64,000 nt of DNA from Helcococcus bovis (GCF_046035435.1 NZ_JBFNFH010000004.1), one strand, 5' to 3'; counted from the first letter of the stretch, positions 1 through 9,533 are shown. The notes: generated by a model from the letters alone, not told the origin. Made by a program: numbers and translations.

Positions 1-53
1 CTTATATTCATAAGTTAATAGAAAGCAGATTGAATAAAAAATAAGAGGGAAAC
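1..53 (+). other. Window edge upstream of first permease
   Basis: This is the 5' edge of the window. It holds the ribosome binding site (AGAGGG, about 8 nt before the ATG at 54) of the first permease and otherwise AT-rich sequence. No promoter can be assigned, because any upstream gene or control region is cut off. Confidence 0.5.
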
Positions 54-1001
54 ATGAAAAATAAAAATAAAATAAATAAAGATTCTCGTAAGAGAAGTTT
101 ACAATTAGCATGGTTTACAGTCCCTGGATTTGTTTGGTTGATGATATTTTGTTATCTTCCAATGTTTGGTTTAATCGTAGCATTTAAGGATTATAGAAAT
201 ATTGATGGTAATTTCTTTACAAGTTTATTTAAAAGTGAATGGACACTAAAGAACTTTGAATTTTTCTTTAAGACTAGTGATGCTTGGTTGGTAACAAGAA
301 ATACATTACTATATAACAGTGTATTTATCGTACTAAACATTGTGATTCCATTGATTGTAGCTATAATGTTACATGAATTATTGAATAAGAGAATGGCAAA
401 AGCATATCAAACAGCAACATTCTTACCATATTTCTTATCATGGATTGTTATATCATATTCGGTTTATGCAATGTTACAAACTGATACAGGTTTATTCAAC
501 CAAATAAGAAGGGGGTTAGGATTAGAACCAGTTTCTTGGTATAGAGAACCACAATATTGGCCATTCTTCTATGTATTCTTAAATACATGGAAAGGTCTAG
601 GATATAATACAGTTATATATTTAGCTGCTTTATCAGGAATTGATAAGTCATTATATGAAGCAGCGTCAATTGATGGTGCAAGCAAATTACAACAAGCAAA
701 ACACATAACTGTTCCTCTATTAAGACCAGTTATTGTTATAATATTTATACTATCATTGGGTGGTATTTTCAGATCAGACTTCGGTCTATTCTTCCACATT
801 CCAAATAGTGGTGGTGGGGCAGCATCATTGAGAAAAGTATCAGAAGTTATTGATACATATACTTATAAGTTATTGATTAACAGTGGTAATATCAAACAAT
901 CAGCAGCTATTGGTTTCTTCCAATCTGTAATAGGATTTATTTTAATCTTTACTGCTAATAAGATTGTTAAGAGATATGATCCTGAAAGAGCAATTTATTA
1001 G
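54..1001 (+). CDS. Sugar ABC transporter permease, LplB type (NgtP1-like)
   Basis: Inner-membrane permease subunit of a carbohydrate importer of the LplB family (315 aa, usual length). About six membrane segments are visible, the first around residues 20-45. The EAA loop that docks the ATPase is visible near residues 202-222 (EAASIDGASKLQQAKHITVP). It lies 15 nt before a YtcP-type permease and upstream of a lipoprotein binding protein. No ATPase gene is adjacent, as is usual for this family, which borrows an MsmX/UgpC-type ATPase. Substrate is inferred, not seen: the downstream mannosidases point to N-glycan oligosaccharides, as for the NgtS-P1-P2 importer of Streptococcus pneumoniae. Confidence 0.88.
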   Translation: MKNKNKINKDSRKRSLQLAWFTVPGFVWLMIFCYLPMFGLIVAFKDYRNIDGNFFTSLFKSEWTLKNFEFFFKTSDAWLVTRNTLLYNSVFIVLNIVIPLIVAIMLHELLNKRMAKAYQTATFLPYFLSWIVISYSVYAMLQTDTGLFNQIRRGLGLEPVSWYREPQYWPFFYVFLNTWKGLGYNTVIYLAALSGIDKSLYEAASIDGASKLQQAKHITVPLLRPVIVIIFILSLGGIFRSDFGLFFHIPNSGGGAASLRKVSEVIDTYTYKLLINSGNIKQSAAIGFFQSVIGFILIFTANKIVKRYDPERAIY

Positions 1002-1016
1002 AAGGAGGATTACAAA

Positions 1017-1937
1017 ATGGCAAAAAAGAAATTAAAATCAAGTATAGCTATTTCTGGTGGAACAAATATTATATTTAATATTTTGTTATTCGTTATAGCA
1101 GCTACGTGTATCTTCCCACTATTATATGTATTTTCAGTATCATTAAGCACAAAAGAATCAATAGCACAATATGGATATCAAATTATACCTAAAGAAATAA
1201 CTTTAGCATCATATCAACAAATTTTAGGAAATGGTAGCTCGATATTAAATGCATTTAAGAATTCAGTAATTCTTACAATAGTTGGTACATTGACAGGTTC
1301 ATTTACAATTATTACTTATGCATATGCAATGTCAAGAAATGATTTTCTATATAGAAAGTTCTTTAACACAGTAGCATTTATTCCTATGTTATTTGGTGGT
1401 GGAATGGTTGCTAACTATATCGTTATGGTAAATGTTTTAGGATTAAAAAACACACCATTTGCACTTTTGTTACCATTACTATTTAATACATTTTATCTAG
1501 TAATCATGAGAACATTCTTCCAAACAAGTGTTCCATTTGCGTTAATTGAAGCAGCTATGGTGGATGGAGCAAATGAGTTTGACATATTCTTCAAAATTGT
1601 TTTACCAATTTCATTACCTGGTATTGCTACAATCGCACTATTCTTAACATTAGGATATTGGAATGATTGGTTTAATGCAATGTTATATTTGGATGATACA
1701 TTTTCACCATATGCAACATTACAATATATGTTGATTCAAATTCAAAGAACAATAGAAGTTGTTATTTTGAAGGGTGATAAAATGGGTTCAGTTGCTAAAG
1801 AAGCTTTACAATCATTACCAACAGATGGTATTAGAATGGCTATAGTTATAGTAACTACATTCCCAATTGCTTTATCATATCCATTCTTCCAAAGATACTT
1901 TGTACAAGGTTTAACTTTGGGAGCTGTTAAAGAATAA
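1017..1937 (+). CDS. Sugar ABC transporter permease, YtcP type (NgtP2-like)
   Basis: Second permease of the same importer (306 aa), of the YtcP/AraQ class. Six hydrophobic segments are visible. The EAA motif (EAAMVDGANEFDIFFKIVLP) lies near residues 180-200. A strong AAGGAGG site stands 9 nt before the ATG, and the gap from the preceding permease is only 15 nt, so the two are co-transcribed. A perfect hairpin terminator follows, so the binding-protein gene is transcribed from its own promoter, which would allow more binding protein than membrane subunit. Confidence 0.88.
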   Translation: MAKKKLKSSIAISGGTNIIFNILLFVIAATCIFPLLYVFSVSLSTKESIAQYGYQIIPKEITLASYQQILGNGSSILNAFKNSVILTIVGTLTGSFTIITYAYAMSRNDFLYRKFFNTVAFIPMLFGGGMVANYIVMVNVLGLKNTPFALLLPLLFNTFYLVIMRTFFQTSVPFALIEAAMVDGANEFDIFFKIVLPISLPGIATIALFLTLGYWNDWFNAMLYLDDTFSPYATLQYMLIQIQRTIEVVILKGDKMGSVAKEALQSLPTDGIRMAIVIVTTFPIALSYPFFQRYFVQGLTLGAVKE

Positions 1938-1956
1938 TATTAATATTGAAATGTGA

Positions 1957-1996
1957 AATGTGAAATCATAAAGCTATATGATTTCACATTTTTTTA
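1957..1996 (+). terminator. Rho-independent terminator after permease pair
   Basis: A perfect 14-bp stem (1957-1970 with 1977-1990) and a 6-nt loop are followed by a T-rich run. Confidence 0.85.
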
Positions 1997-2243
1997 TAAA
2001 TTAATTTAAAATTAATAAATAATAATTAAATGAATAAAATACGTGAAATAATATTTTACAAAAATTTAATATTTTAATTTTATTAATAAAGTAAAATTAA
2101 GTAAAATACAGAAAAATACGTAGATAGTAGATGATTTAAGCATTTTTTTATAAAATATTTTTAAATTAGTATATGAAAATATAATCATTTTTTTATAAAA
2201 AAAAGATAAAAAAAAGAAAATTTAATCTTTATTGATGATTTCG
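1997..2243. other. AT-rich intergenic stretch, no gene
   Basis: About 250 bases of very AT-rich sequence between the permease terminator and the binding-protein promoter. No open frame with a ribosome binding site is seen. It may act as an UP-element-like AT-rich promoter flank. Confidence 0.6.
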
Positions 2244-2272
2244 TTGTCAAAAATTGATTTTCATAGTAAAAT
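2244..2272 (+). promoter_or_regulatory. Sigma-A promoter for sugar-binding lipoprotein
   Basis: TTGTCA (2244-2249), a 17-nt spacer and TAAAAT (2267-2272). It directs transcription of the binding protein gene, whose AGGAGG site is about 60 nt further on. Confidence 0.72.
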
Positions 2273-2284
2273 ATATTTGTAAGT

Positions 2285-2300
2285 AAGAGTTAAGACTCTT
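2285..2300. promoter_or_regulatory. Inverted repeat just downstream of the promoter
   Basis: AAGAGT and ACTCTT arms (6 bp) are separated by 4 nt and sit 12-28 nt downstream of the -10 box, around the start of the transcript. The placement suits an operator or a 5' mRNA hairpin. No regulator can be assigned. Confidence 0.35.
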
Positions 2301-2343
2301 CAAACAAGATAAATATATATTATATATTAGGAGGAAAATATAT

Positions 2344-3801
2344 ATGAAAAAAATTATTGCTTCATTATTAGCTTTAGTTTTAGTTTTTGGTTTAGTAGCA
2401 TGTGGCCAAAAGAAAGACGAAACTAAAAAAGAAGGAGAAAAGAAAGAAACACCAACTATAACATATTTGGTTCACGCTGCAGGTAAAGATAAAGATAAGG
2501 TTGCAGAAAAAATTAATGAAAGATTAGCTGAATTAAAAGCTAACTACAAAATTAAATTTATCGCTTTTTCATGGGGTGACTATGAAACAAAGATTGGTTT
2601 ATTAGCTAGAGGTGCTGACAAAGAAACATTTGACTTAGCAACAACAGCTTCATGGTTAGGACCTTTCAAAACATTGGTTGCTGACAATGGTTTATTAGAC
2701 TTAAATCCATATTTAGAAAAAAATGCTCCAAAATTAGCAAAAGCATTAACAGATGCTCAAAAAGCTGGTGCTTCAATTGATGGAAAATTATATGGTATCC
2801 AAACAATTATTGATAAAGCTCCAATGGCTAGAGATATGTTTATTTGGAACGTAAAAGAATTAGAAAAAATTGGTATGAAAGCTGATGATGTAAAGAAAAT
2901 TACAGATATACAAGGTTTAGAACCAGTATTGAAAGCTTATAAAGAAAAATTCCCAGAAAAAACACCTATGAGAGGTGACGTATGGGCAGAAAGAAGATTA
3001 GATAACTTTATTAGAACAAAATCTGATGGAACATACACAGTAGAAAACTACTTAGCATCACCAGAATTAAAAGCAAAATTTGAATTAGTTGCTAAATATA
3101 GAGATGCAGGATACCTAGGAAAAGAATCAGGTACAGAAAATGATCCATTAAAAGAAACACAAAAACAACCAGATCAATGGTTAGTATCAAGAGGTGAAGG
3201 GGAACCAGGTTCAGAAGCAACATGGACAGACCAAAATAAAACACCTGTTGTAGCAGTTCCAATCGCTGAAGATAATGTATTATACAACGAAAACGTACAA
3301 GGTAAATTAACATCAGTTTACGCACATACAAAATATCCAGAACAAGCTGTAAACTTTATTGAATTAGCAAGATTTGATGAAAAAATTCAAAACTTATTAG
3401 CATGGGGTATTGAAGGTACACACTACAACGTTAAAGACGGTAGAGCAGTTCCTGTTGATAAACAAGAAGGATGGAATCCATGGAGAAATCAATGGTCAAA
3501 TGACGTAAGAATTCCAGAACCAGCAGGAGCAGATATCAATTCACCAGAAATGCAAAAGAAAATTGAAGAATATGTAAAACCAATAGTTCCTGCAGCTGAC
3601 TTAGGATTCAATCCAAGCAAAGATTTACAAACAAAGATTAGTAATGTTTTAGCAGCAAGAGATGGTTTAGCAGACTTACAAAATGGTAGAATGGATGTTT
3701 ATGAAGAATTTGTAAAACGTGTTAAAGATGCTGGCGCAGATGAAGTTGTTAAAGAATTAAAAGCTGAATTTGATGCTTGGTATGCAAAAAATCATAAATA
3801 A
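2344..3801 (+). CDS. Sugar-binding lipoprotein of ABC importer (NgtS-like)
   Basis: Extracellular solute-binding protein (485 aa) for the LplB/YtcP permeases upstream. A signal sequence of about 19 residues ends in the lipobox LVAC, so Cys20 is lipidated and anchors the protein outside the membrane. A short Lys/Glu-rich linker follows, then a large type 1 sugar-binding fold. Length and the C-terminal region resemble the DUF3502-containing binding proteins that bind complex oligosaccharides, including pneumococcal NgtS. It has its own promoter and terminator. N-glycan substrate is an inference from the adjacent mannosidases. Confidence 0.85.
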   Translation: MKKIIASLLALVLVFGLVACGQKKDETKKEGEKKETPTITYLVHAAGKDKDKVAEKINERLAELKANYKIKFIAFSWGDYETKIGLLARGADKETFDLATTASWLGPFKTLVADNGLLDLNPYLEKNAPKLAKALTDAQKAGASIDGKLYGIQTIIDKAPMARDMFIWNVKELEKIGMKADDVKKITDIQGLEPVLKAYKEKFPEKTPMRGDVWAERRLDNFIRTKSDGTYTVENYLASPELKAKFELVAKYRDAGYLGKESGTENDPLKETQKQPDQWLVSRGEGEPGSEATWTDQNKTPVVAVPIAEDNVLYNENVQGKLTSVYAHTKYPEQAVNFIELARFDEKIQNLLAWGIEGTHYNVKDGRAVPVDKQEGWNPWRNQWSNDVRIPEPAGADINSPEMQKKIEEYVKPIVPAADLGFNPSKDLQTKISNVLAARDGLADLQNGRMDVYEEFVKRVKDAGADEVVKELKAEFDAWYAKNHK

Positions 3802-3817
3802 GATTTGAAAATATTTT

Positions 3818-3846
3818 AGGATGGGATCTTTCCCATCCTTTTTTTA
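3818..3846 (+). terminator. Terminator after binding-protein gene
   Basis: A 9-bp GC-containing stem (3818-3826 with 3831-3839), a TCTT loop and a run of T. The next gene starts only 11 nt after it, so it probably allows partial read-through. Confidence 0.85.
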
Positions 3847-3856
3847 TGAGGTTTTT

Positions 3857-5452
3857 ATGAAGCAAAAGAATATTAAAAATGTAAATAAAAAGAATGTAGA
3901 TCATATAGAATTAGATGATAAACAATATCATTTTTTTAAAGAGGATTCTGAATTTGTAAATGTTCATTTTTCAAATACAAATACTATAGAAAATCCATAC
4001 AAGCATGTTATGTTCAAAATTAACGATAAAAATGAACTAATAATTGATGGTAATAGTGCAAAATTAATATTTCATGGAGATATTAATACTTTTTTAATTG
4101 AAAATTCTAAAAATATTACAATTAAGAATTTAACAATAGATTATTTTAAACCTACGGCAGTAGAACTTTATGTGAAAAGCGTAAATGAAAAGTCAAAATA
4201 TGTTGATTATAAAATTTCAAAAACATTTAATTATGAAATAGATGGAAAGGATATTATTTGGAAATCAGAAAAATCATTAGATGGATACTATTGGAATGAA
4301 AAGAATAATTTTAATTCATATGCAGTTACAATTTTTGATTTAAAAAATAAATATTCTAAAAGATTGGATTTAAATGAAGGACCATTTTCTAATCAAATTA
4401 TGATAAAAAAAATTGATGAAGGAATAAGAGTTTATTATAATAAAATACCAAAGTCCGCTTCAGAAGATTATATAATTTGTCTTAACGGGTCATACAATAG
4501 AGATAATGCAGGATTTTCAATTATTGAATCTAAGAACATTAAATTTGAAAATGTAACATTTAATTACTTACATGGTTTCGGACTACTATTACAAATGTGT
4601 GAAAATGTAGTATTTGACAATTGCAAGTTTGTTGGAAATGATAGACATATGGTAACTAGTTTTGCGGATTCAATTCATGTTTCTGGATTAAAAGGTAAAA
4701 TTGAAATTAAAAATTGTGTATTTGATTCTTCACTTGATGATTCAATTAATATACATGGAACATATGTAAGAGTAGAAAATGTTGAAAAAAATAAAGCTAT
4801 TATGAGATATGTGCATCATCAACAAGGAGGATTTAATCAATTTTTTGTTGGAGATGAAGTAGATTTTTTTGACAGAAATTCTTTAGAAAGAGTTGGAAAT
4901 AAGTCATATAAAGTTGTTGATGTTATTAACCCTGGAGAATATTCTAAAGATTTGCAATATATGGAAGTATATTTTGATGAAGATTTGCCAGATTATTTAA
5001 ATGAAAAAATGGAAAATGAAGGTAAATATGTAGCTGAAAACATATCGTATACACCAGAAGTACTAATAGAAAATAATAAGTTTAGTAACATTCCTACTAG
5101 AGCAATATTATGTACAACTAGAAAAAAATCTATAATTAGAAATAATATTTTTGAAAATATAACTATGGCATCTATTTACCTTTCAAATGACGCTAATGAG
5201 TGGTATGAATCAGGTAAGATAGAAGATATGTTAATAGAGAATAATATTTTTAAATATAATGAAGAATTTTTAAGATTAAACGATACTAAATCTATTTGGA
5301 TAAATCCGATTTTAAAATATGAAAATAATGATGTATTTATTCATAAAAATATAAAAATAATAAATAATAAATTTGAAATAAAAAAAGAAAAAGCTATCAT
5401 TTATAAAAATACTTCTAATATTTTTATGGATGAAAATGTATATAAGAATTGA
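3857..5452 (+). CDS. Cytoplasmic beta-helix glycosidase, GH110-like
   Basis: A 531-residue right-handed parallel beta-helix protein. Repeated Asn-rich rungs of the type 'I.NN.F.N' run along its length. Around residues 270-305 is a stretch with DSIHVSG, an IEIKNCVF rung and LDDSINIHGTY, followed by a His/Gln-rich segment. This arrangement resembles GH110 alpha-1,3-galactosidases, which remove terminal alpha-galactose (blood group B or alpha-Gal epitopes). There is no signal peptide, so it acts in the cytoplasm on imported glycan. Start: a longer in-frame version would begin inside the preceding terminator; ATG 3857 has a GAGG site 5 nt upstream. Family assignment is from memory of motifs; another polysaccharide lyase or hydrolase of this fold is possible. 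Confidence 0.6.
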   Translation: MKQKNIKNVNKKNVDHIELDDKQYHFFKEDSEFVNVHFSNTNTIENPYKHVMFKINDKNELIIDGNSAKLIFHGDINTFLIENSKNITIKNLTIDYFKPTAVELYVKSVNEKSKYVDYKISKTFNYEIDGKDIIWKSEKSLDGYYWNEKNNFNSYAVTIFDLKNKYSKRLDLNEGPFSNQIMIKKIDEGIRVYYNKIPKSASEDYIICLNGSYNRDNAGFSIIESKNIKFENVTFNYLHGFGLLLQMCENVVFDNCKFVGNDRHMVTSFADSIHVSGLKGKIEIKNCVFDSSLDDSINIHGTYVRVENVEKNKAIMRYVHHQQGGFNQFFVGDEVDFFDRNSLERVGNKSYKVVDVINPGEYSKDLQYMEVYFDEDLPDYLNEKMENEGKYVAENISYTPEVLIENNKFSNIPTRAILCTTRKKSIIRNNIFENITMASIYLSNDANEWYESGKIEDMLIENNIFKYNEEFLRLNDTKSIWINPILKYENNDVFIHKNIKIINNKFEIKKEKAIIYKNTSNIFMDENVYKN

Positions 5453-5476
5453 AATTATTTTCAAAAAAATAGTACT

Positions 5477-5536
5477 AAAAGTATAAGTATTAAATATCCA
5501 GTCAATATCGTCAAATACTTGAGTTTAGATACTTTT
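5477..5536. promoter_or_regulatory. Nested inverted repeats upstream of GH38 gene
   Basis: Outer arms AAAAGTAT (5477-5484) and ATACTTTT (5529-5536) enclose inner arms AAGTATT (5485-5491) and AATACTT (5514-5520). There is no T-run after it, so it is more likely a 5' leader structure or regulator site than a terminator. Confidence 0.35.
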
Positions 5537-5584
5537 GATTGTAAAATTATATTATATAAAGATATATTAATTTTAGGAGGATAG

Positions 5585-8215
5585 ATGAAAAAAATAGTTC
5601 ATGTTGTATCGCATTCTCATTGGGATAGAGAGTGGTATATGCCTCTAGTTAGCCATCAGATGAGACTTGTTGATCTTATTGATGGAATTATAGAAGCTTC
5701 AAAAGATAATAAATTTATCTCCTTCCAAATGGATGGACATTATTTACCAATAGAAGATTATTTAGCAATTAGACCGGAAAATAGAGATATAGTATATAAA
5801 TTAATAAAAGAAGGTAAGATTATTATTGGACCTTGGTATATTCTTCAAGATTCATTTTTAACATCTGGAGAGTCAAATGTTAGAAATCTTGAAATTGGTA
5901 TGAAAAAATCTGAAGAACTTGGTGTGCCAGCACAAATTGGATATTTTCCAGATACATTTGGAAATATAGGTCAAGCACCTCAAATTTTGAAAAAAGCAGG
6001 CATTAATAATGCTTACTTTGGTAGAGGTGTTAAAGCAACAGGTTTTGCTAATGTTGTATTTGAAGATTATACTTCAAGCAGTTCGGAAATGTATTGGCAA
6101 TCACCAGACGGTTCAAAAGTTTTAGGTATTTTATTTGCAAATTGGTACTGTAATGGTGTTGATATTCCTTATGAAACAGAATTAATGAAGAAATATCTAG
6201 ATAAAAAAATTGAAGATATGGAAAAATATGCTTCAACAAGACATTTATTATTAATGAATGGATGTGATCATTCTCCAGTTCAAAAAAATATTGGTGAAAT
6301 TATCGAAAAAGCAAATACTTTATATGAAGATTATGAATTTGTACATTCTAACTTAGATAATTACTACGAATCAGTTGCTTCAGAGGTAGATAGTGCAAAA
6401 TTATCAGTAATTAAGGGAGAATTAAGATCTCAAACTACAAATGGATGGGGAACATTACAAGGTACATCTTCTTCAAGATATAGATTGAAAAATTATAATA
6501 AAACAATTGAAATGAGATTGGAAGAAGTCGTTCAACCACTTTACACAATGCTATTTGATAAAGAAAAATATCCAGTAGATAAAATTGATTATGTATATAG
6601 AACTTTATTTACAAATCATCCACATGATAGTATTTGTGGATGTTCAGTTGATTCGGTGCATGATGGTAATATTAGAAGATTCAAGACTTGTGTTGAAGGT
6701 TTAGATTATTTAGAAAATCAAGCTAGAAAATATTTAAATGAAAATATAAAAAATAACTATAAAGAAGATCACGTATTTACAGTTATAAATACAACACCAT
6801 ACCATCAAAGAAAAGAAGCAACTATTGAAATTGAATATGATAAGAGATATTTTTCAGGATTTGAATATTTGAAATTTACACAAGAAATGAAAAAAGAAAG
6901 AATCCCTAATCTAAAAGTTGTTGATGATTATATTGAATATGACACATATGTAAAAGATTTAGGTGTATTATTTGATTATGAGCTACCTGATAATCAATTT
7001 AGAAGAGGATACTTTACAAGAAAAATACAAGTTAAGTTTGTTACAGAATTAGATCCATTTGAAAGAAGAATATTTAGATTAGTCCCTAAAGATGATTATA
7101 TTGGAAAACCAAATATGATTGATACTAGAGAAGTTGATACAAATATTTTGAATTTCAAGATTGAAGACAATGCTACATTGACAATAACTGATAAGAGAAA
7201 TAATAAAGTATATAAAAATGTATTCATGATTGAAGACAGTGGAGATATCGGAAATGAGTATATCTACAAACAATCTGGTGATAAAAAAATTATTAAGAGC
7301 TCAACTTTAGTTGACTATTCAGTTGAAGAATTAACAACAAAACTTTACGAAATAAAGATGACAGAAAAAATTTCTGTTCCAAAAAGCGCTGCAGAACAAT
7401 TATTGGATGAACAAAAATTGGTAATTGCTGTAGAAAACAGAACTGCACCACGTTCGGATGAATATGTAGATATTTTAGTATATAAAAGAATTAAAATTGA
7501 TAAATTGAAATCAACAGTCACCGCAAAAATTAAATTTGAAAATACTGCAAAAGATCATAGAATGAGAATTTTAATAGATCATAACTTGGATACAGATAAA
7601 GTAAATGCGGAATCAATATTTGAGGTTGTATCAAGAGACGCATATCCTCCAAAAACATGGGAAAATCCAGATTATGCTCAAAACTTTAATAGATTTGTAG
7701 AAATGCATGATAAAGATGGTGGATTTACAATATCTTCAATTGGTGTTCAAGAATACGAACAAACAGAAGATGGATTGGCATTGACATTATTTAGAGCTGT
7801 TGGTGAAATGGGCGATTGGGGATATTTTCCAACACCAGATGCACAAAGTCAAGAATTTTTAAGATTTGAATTTCATTTAGACTTCTTTGTAAAAGATTAT
7901 GTATCTTCATGGCAAAGAGCATTAGGAAATAGAGTACCATACTTTACAACACAAATTGCTAAAAATGAAGGGAAAATTGAAGCAAATACAGCTTATGATA
8001 TGAATTTAGGATCAAATATTTTTTCTACATTGTATAGAAATGAAAAAGGTGAAAGAATTTTAAGAGTATATAATCCAGACAAGATTACACATAGACTATA
8101 TGTTCAAAATGGTGAAATATGCGATATTTTAGGACGTAAGCCATTAAATGACGATACATTAAATAATAGCTTCTTAAATCCATATGAAATAAGAACAATT
8201 AAATGGGAGGATTAA
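5585..8215 (+). CDS. GH38 alpha-mannosidase
   Basis: Retaining alpha-mannosidase (876 aa, typical for bacterial GH38). The N-terminal zinc-binding segment HSHWDREW is at residues 10-17. The catalytic nucleophile is Asp123 in YFPDTFG, and the late metal-binding NHPHDS motif is present. C-terminal beta-sandwich domains follow. No signal peptide, so it is cytoplasmic and trims imported mannosides, probably alpha-1,3 branches of N-glycan cores. GGAGG stands 4 nt before the ATG. Its stop codon overlaps the start of the GH125 gene by one base, so the two are translationally coupled. Confidence 0.93.
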   Translation: MKKIVHVVSHSHWDREWYMPLVSHQMRLVDLIDGIIEASKDNKFISFQMDGHYLPIEDYLAIRPENRDIVYKLIKEGKIIIGPWYILQDSFLTSGESNVRNLEIGMKKSEELGVPAQIGYFPDTFGNIGQAPQILKKAGINNAYFGRGVKATGFANVVFEDYTSSSSEMYWQSPDGSKVLGILFANWYCNGVDIPYETELMKKYLDKKIEDMEKYASTRHLLLMNGCDHSPVQKNIGEIIEKANTLYEDYEFVHSNLDNYYESVASEVDSAKLSVIKGELRSQTTNGWGTLQGTSSSRYRLKNYNKTIEMRLEEVVQPLYTMLFDKEKYPVDKIDYVYRTLFTNHPHDSICGCSVDSVHDGNIRRFKTCVEGLDYLENQARKYLNENIKNNYKEDHVFTVINTTPYHQRKEATIEIEYDKRYFSGFEYLKFTQEMKKERIPNLKVVDDYIEYDTYVKDLGVLFDYELPDNQFRRGYFTRKIQVKFVTELDPFERRIFRLVPKDDYIGKPNMIDTREVDTNILNFKIEDNATLTITDKRNNKVYKNVFMIEDSGDIGNEYIYKQSGDKKIIKSSTLVDYSVEELTTKLYEIKMTEKISVPKSAAEQLLDEQKLVIAVENRTAPRSDEYVDILVYKRIKIDKLKSTVTAKIKFENTAKDHRMRILIDHNLDTDKVNAESIFEVVSRDAYPPKTWENPDYAQNFNRFVEMHDKDGGFTISSIGVQEYEQTEDGLALTLFRAVGEMGDWGYFPTPDAQSQEFLRFEFHLDFFVKDYVSSWQRALGNRVPYFTTQIAKNEGKIEANTAYDMNLGSNIFSTLYRNEKGERILRVYNPDKITHRLYVQNGEICDILGRKPLNDDTLNNSFLNPYEIRTIKWED

Positions 8216-9492
8216 TGAAAAATATTGTAAATGAATTGATAACATTTGTAGAAAAATCTGATTTAAGCGATAAACTTAAAGCAATGTTCAAAAATGCGAT
8301 TCAAAATACATTCACAACAACAATTAAAATTACCGATAGAGATGATGCTTTTGTTTTAACAGGAGATATTCCAGCAATGTGGTTAAGAGATTCAAGTGCT
8401 CAAATTAGACCTCTATTTTATATTGATTCTAAAGATGCTGATGAATTAATTAAAAAAGTAATAAAAAGACAATGGTTTAGCATTGAAAAAGACACATATG
8501 CAAATGCTTTTAATGAAACAGGTGATGATTCAAAATGGACTCATGATGATATAACCGATTTTGATAGTCCTTGGGTGTGGGAAAGAAAATATGAATTGGA
8601 TTCAGTAGCATATATGTTTCAATTACTTCATATGTATTATGAAAAAACCAAAGATGCAACAATAATTGATGAACATATCTCAAAATGGATGGAGGTTTTA
8701 GTAGATCAATTAATACTTGAACAAAATCATGAAAAATCACCATATAGATTTGAAAGACCAAATCCATGGGCTCCAAGTGATTCATTAAGAGAATCAAATA
8801 TGGGAACATCAGTAGGAGTGACAGGCATGTCATGGTCAGGATTTAGACCAAGTGATGATTCATGTGAATTGCAATATTTAATTCCAGCTAATGCATTTAC
8901 AGTTGTTTCATTAAACAAAACTGTTGAAATGTTGGAAGAAATTAATTTTGCAAATACTGAACTAATTGAAAAAATGAAAAAACTATCTAAAGAAATTAAT
9001 GATGGTATTGAAAAATATGGATTAATTAAAAATGAACAATTTGGAGAAATATTTGCCTATGAAGTAGATGGATTAGGAAATCAGATATTTATGGATGATG
9101 CTAATGTTCCAAGTTTATTATCACTACCATATTTAGGATATACTTCAAAAGAAGATGAGGTATATCTAAATACTAGAAAAGCTGTGCTCTCAGAAATGAA
9201 TCCATATTTCTATGAAGGAAGTGTTGCTAAAGGTGTTGGATCTCCTCACACTCCAGAAAGATATATATGGCATATAGCTTTATCAATTCAATTAATGACA
9301 TCAACAGATAAAGAAGAAATAGATCAAATACTAAAATGGTTTGAAACAACTGATGCGGACACAAATCTATTACATGAAGGGTTTGATGTGGATAACCCAT
9401 ATAAATTTACAAGAGAATGGTTTTCATGGTCAAATTCAATGTTTTGTGAAGCTATTTTAACATATTTAGGCAAAAAGATAATTAAAAAATAA
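8215..9492 (+). CDS. GH125 exo-alpha-1,6-mannosidase
   Basis: A 425-residue (alpha/alpha)6-barrel enzyme of family GH125, an inverting exo-alpha-1,6-mannosidase. The family-typical DIPAMWLRDSSAQIRP is near residues 50-65, and SGFRPSDDS and a C-terminal HTPERYIWH segment are visible. No signal peptide. An in-frame ATG 12 nt earlier lies inside the Shine-Dalgarno sequence (GGGAGG), so ATG 8215 is chosen; it overlaps the GH38 stop. GH38 plus GH125 is the known pair for removing alpha-1,3 and alpha-1,6 mannose from N-glycan cores in streptococci. Confidence 0.92.
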   Translation: MKNIVNELITFVEKSDLSDKLKAMFKNAIQNTFTTTIKITDRDDAFVLTGDIPAMWLRDSSAQIRPLFYIDSKDADELIKKVIKRQWFSIEKDTYANAFNETGDDSKWTHDDITDFDSPWVWERKYELDSVAYMFQLLHMYYEKTKDATIIDEHISKWMEVLVDQLILEQNHEKSPYRFERPNPWAPSDSLRESNMGTSVGVTGMSWSGFRPSDDSCELQYLIPANAFTVVSLNKTVEMLEEINFANTELIEKMKKLSKEINDGIEKYGLIKNEQFGEIFAYEVDGLGNQIFMDDANVPSLLSLPYLGYTSKEDEVYLNTRKAVLSEMNPYFYEGSVAKGVGSPHTPERYIWHIALSIQLMTSTDKEEIDQILKWFETTDADTNLLHEGFDVDNPYKFTREWFSWSNSMFCEAILTYLGKKIIKK

Positions 9493-9503
9493 AGAAATAA
9501 AAA

Positions 9504-9533
9504 ATACTAAAAGGGTTTAAACCCTTTTAGTAT
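9504..9533. terminator. Bidirectional terminator between GH125 and RpiR genes
   Basis: A perfect 13-bp stem (9504-9516 with 9521-9533) and a 4-nt loop. A-rich sequence on the left and T-rich on the right make it work for both converging genes; the regulator's stop codon lies at the hairpin loop. Confidence 0.85.

Noticed and set aside
3821..3856. Upstream start for the beta-helix protein
   Set aside because: It would begin inside the terminator hairpin of the previous gene; ATG 3857 has a GAGG site at proper spacing.
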